From contig JAGQOI010000309.1 in the NCBI GenBank assembly GCA_020427625.1, forward strand, positions 1 through 12,904: a stretch of 12,904 bases of DNA, written 5' to 3'. Below the pieces are notes generated by a model, which was given only the letters and a program-made list of their open reading frames with translations, was not told the origin of the DNA and did no database searches. Source of the stretch: Phycisphaerales bacterium. GTDB lineage: Bacteria; Planctomycetota; Phycisphaerae; Phycisphaerales; SM1A02. Shown here piece by piece: positions 1-5,758 of the stretch (the first letter of the stretch is position 1; every line of letters begins with the position of its first letter). The translations under genes were made by a program, and so were the position numbers.

Positions 1-59
1 CAAAACCGCGAAAATGCCTGCGAAGGCATGGGAGTCCCGGTGCCGGCGCCGGCGGTCCC

Positions 60-73
60 TACACTGTGCCCCG
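60..73 (+). promoter_or_regulatory. Possible -10 element for a leaderless permease mRNA
   Basis: TACACT at 60-65 matches the TAnnnT form of a -10 hexamer and ends 7 nt before the GTG at 73, so transcription would start on or next to the start codon. No convincing -35 is visible 16-18 bp upstream. This is weak by itself; the similar arrangement at uvrB adds some support. Confidence 0.3.
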
Positions 74-906
74 TGAACTGGCTTGAGATTCTCGGACTGA
101 TCGTGCTGGGCCTGACGGCCGGCGGGCTGGGCGGACTCCTCGGGATCGGCGGGTCGGTCATCATGATCCCCGCGCTCATGCTGCTGCTGGACAAGAACCA
201 GCATCTGGCGGCGGCGGCGGCGATGATCATCAACGCGGCGATCGCGTTTCCGGCGATGTACCGGCATTCCCGGGCGAAGGCCGTCCGCTGGGACGTCGTG
301 ATCCGCATGCTGCCGGCGGCGATCATCTGCATCGTGCTCGGCGTCGAGTTGAGCAACACCGTCGACGCCGCGCTGCTGCGCCGCCTGTTCGGCGTGTTCC
401 TGCTCTACGTCATCGCGATGAACGTCATCCGCATGGTCCAGTCGACCGGAGAGCCGGACGTCGAGGCCCAGCGCACGAGCTGGCCGGTGTGTTCGGTGAC
501 GGGCGGCCTGATCGGCTTCGTCGCGGGCCTGCTCGGCATCGGCGGCGGCGCGATCGGCGTCCCGCTCATCCAGCGGATCTGCAACCTGCCCCTCCGACAG
601 TGCATCGCGTCGATGTCGGCGCTCATGGGCGTCACGGCGACGGTCGGCGCGGTCATGAAGAACGTGACGCTCGATCGGGTCGCGACGGCGAGCGGCGAGA
701 CCCTGCACTGGATGGACAGCGTCGAGATCGCCGCCGTGCTTCTGCCGACCGCCGTCCTCGGCGGACTGCTCGGCGCGACGCTCACGCACATCCTCCCGCT
801 GAAGTACGTCCGGTTCGCCTTCCTCGTCCTCATCACCATCGCGGCGATGCGGATGCTCGGGCTCGACCAGGCCCTCTGGTCCCTCCTGCCGTCGTCCGGG
901 ACCTGA
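73..906 (+). CDS. TSUP family (TauE/SafE-like) membrane permease
   Basis: Integral inner-membrane protein of the TauE/SafE (TSUP) family, whose members export or import sulfite, sulfoacetate and other small organosulfur or organic anions; the substrate cannot be read from sequence. The family's internal duplication is clear: GGLGGLLGIGGSVIMIP near the N-terminus is echoed by GGLIGFVAGLLGIGGGAIGVP in the second half. Roughly eight hydrophobic segments are separated by a short polar loop (GEPDVEAQRT). Start choice: the frame is open to the window's left edge and an ATG lies at 28, but that ATG has no usable ribosome-binding site and the 15 residues it adds are proline-rich and non-family-like. 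GTG at 73 begins directly at the first membrane segment and sits 7 nt after TACACT (60-65), as expected for a leaderless message. From GTG 73 it is 277 residues, normal for TSUP. Family is secure; start is moderate. Confidence 0.85.
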   Translation: MNWLEILGLIVLGLTAGGLGGLLGIGGSVIMIPALMLLLDKNQHLAAAAAMIINAAIAFPAMYRHSRAKAVRWDVVIRMLPAAIICIVLGVELSNTVDAALLRRLFGVFLLYVIAMNVIRMVQSTGEPDVEAQRTSWPVCSVTGGLIGFVAGLLGIGGGAIGVPLIQRICNLPLRQCIASMSALMGVTATVGAVMKNVTLDRVATASGETLHWMDSVEIAAVLLPTAVLGGLLGATLTHILPLKYVRFAFLVLITIAAMRMLGLDQALWSLLPSSGT

Positions 907-923
907 ACCCTCGCCGCGGCGGA

Positions 924-953
924 CGTGTCCCGAACCCGGCCTTCCGGGACATG
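924..953 (+). terminator. Hairpin in the permease-htpX gap, possible weak terminator
   Basis: TGTCCCG (926-932) and CGGGACA (945-951) are perfect inverted repeats around a 12-nt loop; a G-U and a C-G pair extend the stem to 924/953. There is no U-tract on either strand. It could be a Rho-assisted end for the permease transcript or a structure in a joint permease-htpX mRNA. Confidence 0.3.
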
Positions 954-991
954 CATCGAACCCCGGCCGCCCGGGACCGGTACGGATGCTG

Positions 992-998
992 AAGGAGG
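992..998 (+). promoter_or_regulatory. Strong Shine-Dalgarno of htpX that decides the start
   Basis: AAGGAGG at 992-998 is a near-perfect anti-16S complement. It lies 11 nt before ATG 1010 and overlaps the region just after an in-frame ATG at 986, which therefore cannot be the start. ATG 1022 would be 23 nt away, too far. Confidence 0.75.
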
Positions 999-1009
999 AT
1001 CGTCCCCGA

Positions 1010-1873
1010 ATGATCTCGACGATGAACAATCTCAAGACCGTGCTGTTGCTCGGCGCGCTGTTCGGACTCGTCGTGTGGGTCGGTTCGTACTGGGGCACGG
1101 GGGGCATGCTCGTCGCGGGCGTGCTCGCGACCGTCATGAACTTCGGCGCGTGGTTCGCCTCCGACAAGATCGCGATCGCCGCCATGCGCGGGCGCCAGGT
1201 CGACGAGACCACCGCGCCCGACCTCGTCCGCATGGTCGCGCGGCTCGCCGAACGCGCCAACCTGCCCATGCCCCGCGTCTACGTCTGTCCCCAGGACGCG
1301 CCGAACGCGTTCGCGACGGGGCGCAATCCGAAGCACGCGGCCGTCGCCGTCACCCGCGGCGCGCTCCAGCTCCTCGCGCCCGAGGAACTCGAAGGCGTCA
1401 TGGCCCATGAACTTGCGCACGTGAAGAACCGCGATACGCTCACGTCGACGATCGCCGCGACCGTCGCCGGGCTCTTCGCGATGCTGTCGAACATCATGAT
1501 GTACTCGTTCATGCTCGGCGGGAACCGGCGCGACGGCGCGCACCCGCTGGTGCTGCTCGGGACGGTGCTGCTCGGCTCGATCGGCGCGGCCCTCATCAGG
1601 GCGATGATCAGTCGCTCGCGCGAATTCGTCGCCGATGCCGACGGCGCCCGCATCGCCGGCAGCGCCCACGGTCTCATGTCGGCGCTCCAGAAGCTCGACA
1701 CGTACGCGAAGCGCATCCCCATGCGGAACCCCAATCCCGCAATGAACAACCTGTTCATCGTCGAGCCGTTCATGGGCCGCACGCTCACGAACCTGTTCGC
1801 GACCCATCCCCCCACCGCCGCCCGCGTCGCGGCACTGCAGCAGCAGGCCCGCGCGATCGCCGGCGGGCGCTGA
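1010..1873 (+). CDS. htpX: Protease HtpX-like zinc metalloprotease (M48B)
   Basis: Membrane-bound zinc endopeptidase of the M48B/HtpX family, which degrades misfolded or damaged inner-membrane proteins alongside FtsH. From ATG 1010 the product is 287 residues, the usual HtpX length. Visible signatures: N-terminal MNNLKT followed by two hydrophobic segments (about 9-45); the zinc site HELAH at 133-137; a second hydrophobic pair after it (about 148-200); the third ligand Glu in SREFVADADGA (Glu205); and the C-terminal FATHPPTAAR motif (263-272). All catalytic residues are intact. It starts 103 nt after the permease gene and converges with plsC, only 22 bp separating the two stops. A strong ribosome-binding site precedes it. 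No heat-shock or CpxR-type promoter could be recognised. Family assignment is confident. Confidence 0.95.
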   Translation: MISTMNNLKTVLLLGALFGLVVWVGSYWGTGGMLVAGVLATVMNFGAWFASDKIAIAAMRGRQVDETTAPDLVRMVARLAERANLPMPRVYVCPQDAPNAFATGRNPKHAAVAVTRGALQLLAPEELEGVMAHELAHVKNRDTLTSTIAATVAGLFAMLSNIMMYSFMLGGNRRDGAHPLVLLGTVLLGSIGAALIRAMISRSREFVADADGARIAGSAHGLMSALQKLDTYAKRIPMRNPNPAMNNLFIVEPFMGRTLTNLFATHPPTAARVAALQQQARAIAGGR

Positions 1874-1889
1874 TCGGCCGCGCGGCCGG
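1874..1889. terminator. GC-rich palindrome between convergent htpX and plsC
   Basis: CGGCCGCGCGGCCG at 1875-1888 is a perfect 14-bp palindrome filling most of the 22-bp gap between the two convergent stop codons. It can form a hairpin from either strand but has no U-tract, so it would be a weak or factor-dependent bidirectional terminator. Confidence 0.35.
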
Positions 1890-1895
1890 TTCCGT

Positions 1896-2681
1896 TCACT
1901 CGGCGACGTCGAGCGGGTGGGCGTCGGGCGCGGGCGCTTCGGCCTCGCGCTCCCAGTACGGCGTGTCCCCGGCGCCCGGCTTCGGCCGGCGGCCGCCGGT
2001 GCGGGTGCGGATCTCGTGGCGCAGTTCCATGCGCATCGTCTCGATCTCGCGCCGGAGGCGTTCGAGCGCGCCGTCGGGACCGAGGGCGACGAGATCACGG
2101 GAGGCGACCGGCGTGCCGATGGCCGCCGCGATGCGTCCGCGGAGCTTCGGACGGGAGGCGCCGGGCGGGAAGACGTCCCAGACGCCGTCGATGGCGATGG
2201 GCAGCACGGTCGCGTCGGCGCGTTTGAGGAGGAGCCAGACGCCGCGCTGGAAGGGGTGGAGCGCGCCGTCGAGGCTGCGCGACCCTTCGGGGAAGATGAT
2301 GATGGTGCGTCCGGCCTGGAGTTCGCGCAGCGCGGTGCGCATCGACGCGACGTCGCCGGCGCTCTCCTGGTCGAGCGGAATGACGCCGATGGAGCGGAGC
2401 ATCCAGCCCATGATGCGCCCGTCGAACAGCGTGTGCCGCGCCAGGGCCGCGAAGGGCCGGTCGCTCAGGAACGATCCGACGAGCGGCGGATCGAGGTGCG
2501 ACTGGTGGTTCGCGACGTAGAGGACCGGACCGGTGCGGGGGATCCGTTCGGTCCCGCGCATGCGGGCGCCGTAGAGCAGGCGTCCGACGAGACGGATGGC
2601 ACCGGCGACGATCGTCCACCAGAACAGGACTCGACGGCGCGGCCAGCCGGGCGCGCGGCGTTTGACCTGCCACCAGGTCAT
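1896..2681 (-). CDS. plsC: 1-acyl-sn-glycerol-3-phosphate acyltransferase family (PlsC-like)
   Basis: Membrane-associated acyltransferase predicted to add the second acyl chain to lysophosphatidate, giving phosphatidate for phospholipid synthesis. The 261-residue product has the family's motif I NHQSHLD (H59-X4-D64, catalytic His and Asp) and motif III FPEGSRS (130-136), preceded by a hydrophobic N-terminal helix (about 19-37) that would anchor it to the inner membrane. LPIAIDGVWDVFP (160-172) fits motif IV. The C-terminal 35 residues are a polar tail rich in Arg, Pro and acidic residues, with no recognisable domain. Its ATG shares the ATGA overlap with the cmk stop, so translation is likely coupled, with GGAG 10 nt upstream inside cmk. 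cmk-plsC adjacency is known from many bacteria. A related lipid acyltransferase (lysophospholipid or ornithine-lipid type) cannot be excluded. Confidence 0.9.
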   Translation of the reverse strand: MTWWQVKRRAPGWPRRRVLFWWTIVAGAIRLVGRLLYGARMRGTERIPRTGPVLYVANHQSHLDPPLVGSFLSDRPFAALARHTLFDGRIMGWMLRSIGVIPLDQESAGDVASMRTALRELQAGRTIIIFPEGSRSLDGALHPFQRGVWLLLKRADATVLPIAIDGVWDVFPPGASRPKLRGRIAAAIGTPVASRDLVALGPDGALERLRREIETMRMELRHEIRTRTGGRRPKPGAGDTPYWEREAEAPAPDAHPLDVAE

Positions 2682-3418
2682 GCCGCGTCGTCTCCGTCGG
2701 CGTCCGTCTCGTCGGCGGCGTCCGGATCGGCGAATCCGGCGATCTCGCGGCGCACGGTGCGTTCCATGAGGTCGACGACGAGGTCGATGGAGAGCGGCCC
2801 GGTGTCGATGGTGATCGCGCCGCGCGGGCGGATGAGCGGACCGTCGCGGCGCGACGTGTCGAGCGTGTCGCGGCGCTCGATGTCATCGAGCACGCCCGCG
2901 GCATCGACGGCGCGTCCGGACTCGGTGAGCTGGGCGATCCGGCGTTCGGCGCGGACCTCGGCATCGGCATCGAGGAAGAATCGGACGGGCGCATCGGGAA
3001 AGACCGCGGAGCCCTGGTCGCGTCCCTCGGTGACGAGTCGGGGATGTCGGGCGGCGATCTCGCGCTGGAGCGCGACGAGCACCTCGCGGACCTCGGATCG
3101 GGCGGCGACGATCGAGACGATGCCGCTCACGTCCATGTCGCGGATGCGTTCGCCGACGTCACGGTCCTCGAGCATGATCCGAGGCGGGTCGGCGGTCCAG
3201 TCGAAGTGAAGGTCTCGTCGCCGGACGGCGGCGGCGACGGCGGGCCCGTCGGTGGGATCGAGCCCTTCTTCGATGACGATGAGGGACACGGCTCGATACA
3301 TCGCGCCGGTGTCGAGGACTTCGAGTCCGAGTCGTCGGGCGAGGAGGTGGGCGACGGTCGACTTGCCCGTCCCGGCCGGGCCGTCGATGGTGATGATGAC
3401 GGGCGTCCGGGTGGTCAT
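2678..3418 (-). CDS. cmk: Cytidylate kinase
   Basis: Cytosolic (d)CMP kinase, which phosphorylates CMP and dCMP with ATP and feeds CTP to RNA and CDP-diacylglycerol synthesis. The 246-residue product shows the P-loop GPAGTGKST (13-21), the substrate-binding DTGAMYR (37-43), EGRDQGSAVFP (131-141) corresponding to the family's EGRDIGT.VFP, and the LID region RRDTLDTSR (182-190) with its RDxxDxxR pattern. All key Arg and Asp residues are present; the Gln at the usual Ile position is a mild variant. The last 18 residues are an acidic Asp/Ala-rich tail outside the kinase fold. The open frame extends much further upstream, but only ATG 3418 lies immediately before the kinase fold. It begins 8 bp after the isomerase-like gene and overlaps plsC by 4 nt, so the three genes look like one operon. 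Confidence 0.95.
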   Translation of the reverse strand: MTTRTPVIITIDGPAGTGKSTVAHLLARRLGLEVLDTGAMYRAVSLIVIEEGLDPTDGPAVAAAVRRRDLHFDWTADPPRIMLEDRDVGERIRDMDVSGIVSIVAARSEVREVLVALQREIAARHPRLVTEGRDQGSAVFPDAPVRFFLDADAEVRAERRIAQLTESGRAVDAAGVLDDIERRDTLDTSRRDGPLIRPRGAITIDTGPLSIDLVVDLMERTVRREIAGFADPDAADETDADGDDAA

Positions 3419-3426
3419 CGCCGGGC

Positions 3427-4221
3427 TCAGACCTGATCCTCGTCGATGGCCTCCTGGAGCACGGCTCGGGCCGCCTCGATGGCCTCGACGGGGTTCTTCC
3501 GACCCTGGAAGTCGATCGCGAGCGTGTTCACGAACCCGACGCTCCGGATGGTCTGCACACATTCCTTGAGATCGTACCCCGGATGCCCGCCCTTCGGGTC
3601 GAAGTCGTCGATGGTCGCGTGGATGGCGCCGGCGTAGGGCGCGAGCTTGCGGAGGGTCTGGACGAGGTCGCCGCTGGCGGCGGCATGGGCGAAGCTCGGC
3701 AGCGAGCCGATGCGGAACCCGCCGACGCGCTTGATGAGGTCGGTGAGCCGGTCGGGCTGCTCGGTCATCTTGCCGTGGGGCGCGATGAGGAGGTTCACTT
3801 CCATGCGGTCCATCGCCCGCATGACCTCCTTGAGTTCGCCGGCCGTCGTCTCGAAATCGGCCTCGCTCGCCGACCCCTCGCACTTGATGCCCAAGGCATT
3901 GCATCCCAGACGGTTGGCCGCGACGACGAGACGCTTGACCCGGTCGCGGGCCTCGGCCCGCTTGGCGGCCGATCGATCCGCGAACCGCAGCGGGCCGTCC
4001 TCGACGAGGACGAGGCACGGACAGCCGGCCTTGTCGGCGCGATCGCGCAAGCGGTCGAGATCGTCGAGGTTCCAGCCCGACAACAGCGAGGCGCTGATGT
4101 TCAGGCCACGCAGTTCGAACTCGCGGATGATCATCGACGGGTAGTCGAAGACGTCCGGGACCGGTTCGCCGTCCGGAGAGACGAAGAGATCGGTTCGGGA
4201 GACGGCCAGGGTCAGCAGCAT
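3427..4221 (-). CDS. Xylose isomerase-like TIM-barrel protein (sugar phosphate isomerase/epimerase-like)
   Basis: Resembles the AP-endonuclease-2/xylose-isomerase-like TIM-barrel superfamily, whose members isomerise or epimerise sugars using a divalent metal. The 264-residue product has the barrel rhythm of this family: YPSMIIREFELRGLNISASL (strand 1-2), LGCNALGIKCEG (strand 4), VNLLIAPHG (strand 5), GFRIGSLPSFAHA (strand 6), GAIHATIDDFD (strand 7) and LAIDFQGRKNPVEAI (strand 8). From memory of the family, several positions that usually carry metal ligands or catalytic residues look substituted: A/P where Glu is expected in strand 5, Ser at the usual Asp of the PDFGN-like motif, Thr at the usual Lys of HAK, and Asp for the final Glu. 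Activity is therefore uncertain. No signal peptide. It is first in the isomerase-cmk-plsC operon; ATG 4221 has only a weak ribosome-binding site and a candidate promoter about 25 nt upstream. Confidence 0.75.
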   Translation of the reverse strand: MLLTLAVSRTDLFVSPDGEPVPDVFDYPSMIIREFELRGLNISASLLSGWNLDDLDRLRDRADKAGCPCLVLVEDGPLRFADRSAAKRAEARDRVKRLVVAANRLGCNALGIKCEGSASEADFETTAGELKEVMRAMDRMEVNLLIAPHGKMTEQPDRLTDLIKRVGGFRIGSLPSFAHAAASGDLVQTLRKLAPYAGAIHATIDDFDPKGGHPGYDLKECVQTIRSVGFVNTLAIDFQGRKNPVEAIEAARAVLQEAIDEDQV

Positions 4222-4252
4222 GAAGGACTCGCTCGAGGTGAATCGAGGCTGG

Positions 4253-4281
4253 AGTCTACCGCACGCCGCGATCGGACGAAA
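4253..4281 (-). promoter_or_regulatory. Candidate promoter of the isomerase-cmk-plsC operon
   Basis: On the minus strand TAGACT (4258 down to 4253) is a good -10 hexamer, with TTTCGT (4281 down to 4276) at 17-bp spacing as a poor -35. Transcription would begin near 4246, giving a leader of about 25 nt before ATG 4221. It lies downstream of the 4334-4365 terminator-like hairpin, so the operon would not depend on transcripts passing that hairpin. Confidence 0.4.
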
Positions 4282-4328
4282 CCAAGGACGCGCCGGCGCG
4301 GATGATGACGGTGCCGAACTCCCGACCT

Positions 4329-4365
4329 GACAAGAAAACGTCGGTCTGTTCAGACCGACGTTTTC
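4329..4365 (-). terminator. Intrinsic terminator-like 15-bp perfect inverted repeat
   Basis: GAAAACGTCGGTCTG (4334-4348) and CAGACCGACGTTTTC (4351-4365) are exact reverse complements with a 2-nt centre. On the minus strand the G+C-rich stem is followed by UUUUCUUGUC, a good intrinsic terminator. On the plus strand it is followed by UUUUCCGG, somewhat weaker, so it may act in both directions. Neither flanking gene ends here, so it must terminate an unannotated transcript, insulate the divergent promoters, or serve as a protein-binding palindrome. Confidence 0.6.
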
Positions 4366-4458
4366 CGGAGGGGAGAAAGATCCATAGGGAATGGACTTCG
4401 GCCGAAGCCGAGGCCATTCGAAACAATAGCCCGCTCCGTGACGGAGGCAAGATGTTTT
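4330..4458 (-). ncRNA. Candidate small RNA (UUCG hairpin, C-rich linker, terminator)
   Basis: Read on the minus strand, the region has the order typical of a bacterial small RNA. First comes a stem (5' arm 4419-4407, 3' arm 4402-4389) of 12 pairs with one C-A mismatch and one bulged U, closed by a cUUCGg tetraloop at 4406-4403. Then comes an apparently unpaired linker with CUCCCCUCC (4375-4367), complementary to GGAG-type Shine-Dalgarno sequences. Last is an intrinsic-terminator hairpin ending in UUUUCUUG. The tetraloop is the stable UUCG form only on this strand (the plus strand would have CGAA). A possible -10, TAGATT (4469-4464), would give a transcript of about 125-130 nt, but I see no good -35. 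It matches no RNA family I recognise. An alternative is an upstream leader of the isomerase operon ending in an attenuator. Confidence 0.35.
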
Positions 4459-4558
4459 GCGCCAATCTACCCAAATTACCGAATACCGAGACGTCGATGC
4501 CTGCTTGTGTCCCACCGCGCCCGCGCCCCCGGGGGGTCGCGGCGCCGGACGCCGCCGG

Positions 4559-4586
4559 TTGCCGCGTCGCGATTGAAGACTATGAT
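4559..4586 (+). promoter_or_regulatory. Sigma-70-like promoter of gcvH
   Basis: TTGCCG (4559-4564) and TATGAT (4581-4586) with a 16-bp spacer form the best housekeeping-type promoter in the window. The transcript would start near 4593, giving a leader of about 34 nt that contains GGAG (4614-4617), 9 nt before ATG 4627. Confidence 0.6.
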
Positions 4587-4626
4587 GGCCGACCCTTCCC
4601 AACGGGTGTGCATGGAGATTCGATCG

Positions 4627-5010
4627 ATGGCGAGCCCGAGCGACTGCCGCTTCACCGACACCCACGAGTGGTTCCGCCTCGAGGGCGACACCGTCACGAT
4701 GGGCATCACGAAGTACGCGGCCGACGAACTGACGGACATCACGTACGTCGAGATGCGTCCCGTCGGCACCGTGATCGCCGCCGGGGACTCCGTCGGCGAG
4801 GTCGAGTCGGTGAAGACGACGGCGGACGTGTACAGTTGCGTCGCCGGCGAGATCATCGAGGTCAATGCCGCCCTCGACCAGGATCCGTCCAAGGTGAACG
4901 GCGACGCGACCGGCGCGGGCTGGCTCGTCAAGCTCCGGGTCGCCGATCCCAAGCCCCTGAGCGGCCTGATGGACGGCGCCACCTACGATGCCAAATACCC
5001 CGCCGGCTGA
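4627..5010 (+). CDS. gcvH: Glycine cleavage system H protein
   Basis: Lipoyl carrier protein of the glycine cleavage complex: its lipoyl-lysine arm shuttles the aminomethyl group between the P, T and L proteins. The 127-residue length is typical. Family landmarks are the N-terminal FTDTHEWFR (9-17), GITKYAADELTDITYVE (26-42) and the lipoylation site ESVKTTADVYS with the modified lysine at 63; NGDATGAGWLVKL (91-103) is the conserved C-terminal strand. Cys71 stands where many homologues have Pro after the site (VYSC rather than VYSP). ATG 4627 is chosen because GGAG lies 9 nt upstream and the protein begins in register with the family; the frame is open further upstream through non-conserved sequence. 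gcvT and gcvP are not adjacent. It is instead followed, with a 23-nt overlap, by an ABC exporter pair, an arrangement I do not know as standard. Confidence 0.95.
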   Translation: MASPSDCRFTDTHEWFRLEGDTVTMGITKYAADELTDITYVEMRPVGTVIAAGDSVGEVESVKTTADVYSCVAGEIIEVNAALDQDPSKVNGDATGAGWLVKLRVADPKPLSGLMDGATYDAKYPAG

Positions 5011-5758
5011 TCCGTCGGGGCGCCGGACCGAGGTCCACGTCGCCGGCGTCACGAAATCCTTCGCCCTGCGCTCGCATACCGTCGCGGCTCTGCGGGGCGT
5101 CGATCTGCACATCGACGAGCCCGGCTTCTACGCCATCATGGGTTCGAGCGGCTCGGGAAAGACGACGCTCCTGCACCTGCTCTCCGGTCTCGACCGTCCC
5201 GACGCCGGCACCATCGAGGTCGCGGGCCAGCGGATCGACATGCTCTCGGAGACCGGCCTCACCCGCTACCGCCGACACCGCATCGGCGTCGTGTTCCAGC
5301 AGTTCAACCTCATCCCGACCCTCACGGCGATCGAGAACGTCGCCCTGCCGGGCGTCCTCGACCGACAGCCGGCCAGGGTCGGCCAGGCCCGGGCCGCGGA
5401 ACTGCTCGAGGCGCTCGGACTCGCCGATCGTCGGCACCACCGGCCGGACGCGATGTCGGGCGGCGAGCAGCAGCGGGTCGCGATCGCGCGGGCGCTCTTC
5501 TTCGAGCCGGCCGTGCTGTTCGCCGACGAGCCGACGGGCAACCTCGACTCGTCGACGAGCGACCAGATGTGGCGCGTGCTGCACGACGTCGTCGAACGCT
5601 TCCGCCTCACGCTGCTGATGGTCACCCACGAACCGTCCGCCGCCATTCACTGCCGCTCGGTGTTCCTGCTCCGCGACGGCCGGATCACGGGCACCTTCGA
5701 TGTCGGGACTTCTGATGCTGCCGAGCTGGCGTCTCGCGCGCAACAACTTGGCTGGTAG
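4988..5758 (+). CDS. ABC transporter ATP-binding protein, LolD/MacB type
   Basis: Cytoplasmic ATPase of a type VII (MacB/LolD/FtsE-like) ABC system, which drives mechanotransmission or lipoprotein/substrate transfer rather than classical transport. All motifs are intact in the 256 residues: Walker A GSSGSGKTT (52-60), Q-loop FQQFNL (103-108), signature MSGGEQQR (156-163), Walker B with VLFADEPTGNLD (176-187) and H-loop THE (213-215). EPTGNLD and the FQQFNLIPTLTAIENV stretch are characteristic of the LolD/MacB branch. The first 13 residues (PNTPPADPSGRRT) precede the fold and may be unstructured. ATG 4988 is the only ATG before the conserved part and lies inside the gcvH coding end, overlapping it by 23 nt without an evident ribosome-binding site, which suggests translational coupling. 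The 3' end overlaps the permease gene by 59 nt. The specific substrate is unknown. Confidence 0.93.
   Translation: MPNTPPADPSGRRTEVHVAGVTKSFALRSHTVAALRGVDLHIDEPGFYAIMGSSGSGKTTLLHLLSGLDRPDAGTIEVAGQRIDMLSETGLTRYRRHRIGVVFQQFNLIPTLTAIENVALPGVLDRQPARVGQARAAELLEALGLADRRHHRPDAMSGGEQQRVAIARALFFEPAVLFADEPTGNLDSSTSDQMWRVLHDVVERFRLTLLMVTHEPSAAIHCRSVFLLRDGRITGTFDVGTSDAAELASRAQQLGW

Larger units (their letters stand above)
4222..4626. other. 405-bp divergent intergenic region with structured centre
   Basis: This is the only gap longer than 300 bp. It holds the isomerase-operon promoter (about 4253-4281, minus), the gcvH promoter (4559-4586, plus) and between them a stretch (about 4330-4500) with visibly lower GC than the genes and several inverted repeats: the 15-bp pair at 4334-4365, the imperfect stem 4389-4419 and CTCCGT/ACGGAG at 4434-4446. 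Short open frames cross it, but their codons (AAT, CTA, AAA, TTA) lack the G/C-ending bias of the neighbouring genes, so it does not look protein-coding. No glycine riboswitch motif was recognised upstream of gcvH. Confidence 0.7.

Noticed and set aside
986..1012. htpX start at ATG 986
   Set aside because: The ribosome-binding site AAGGAGG (992-998) lies downstream of this ATG, so ribosomes should start at ATG 1010.
1917..3209. 430-codon open frame on the plus strand over plsC and cmk
   Set aside because: Antisense to two clear enzymes with intact catalytic motifs; composition is typical of a GC-rich shadow.
3419..4018. N-terminal extension of cmk into the upstream gene
   Set aside because: The extra 200 residues are an out-of-frame reading of the isomerase-like gene; the kinase fold starts right after ATG 3418.
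4367..4429. Twelve-codon peptide frame at 4391-4429 behind GGAGGGGAG on the plus strand
   Set aside because: Spacing of 15 nt is long, no promoter precedes it, and the GGAGGGGAG is better explained as the complement of the C-rich linker of the minus-strand RNA candidate.
4302..4626. Open frames through the gcvH upstream region (plus 4302 onward; minus 4474-4256)
   Set aside because: Codons include AAT, CTA, AAA and TTA, unlike the G/C-ending codons of neighbours; no ribosome-binding site with good spacing; they cross the inverted repeats and promoters.
4434..4626. Glycine riboswitch upstream of gcvH
   Set aside because: The leader after the 4559-4586 promoter is only about 34 nt, and no glycine-aptamer core was seen further upstream.
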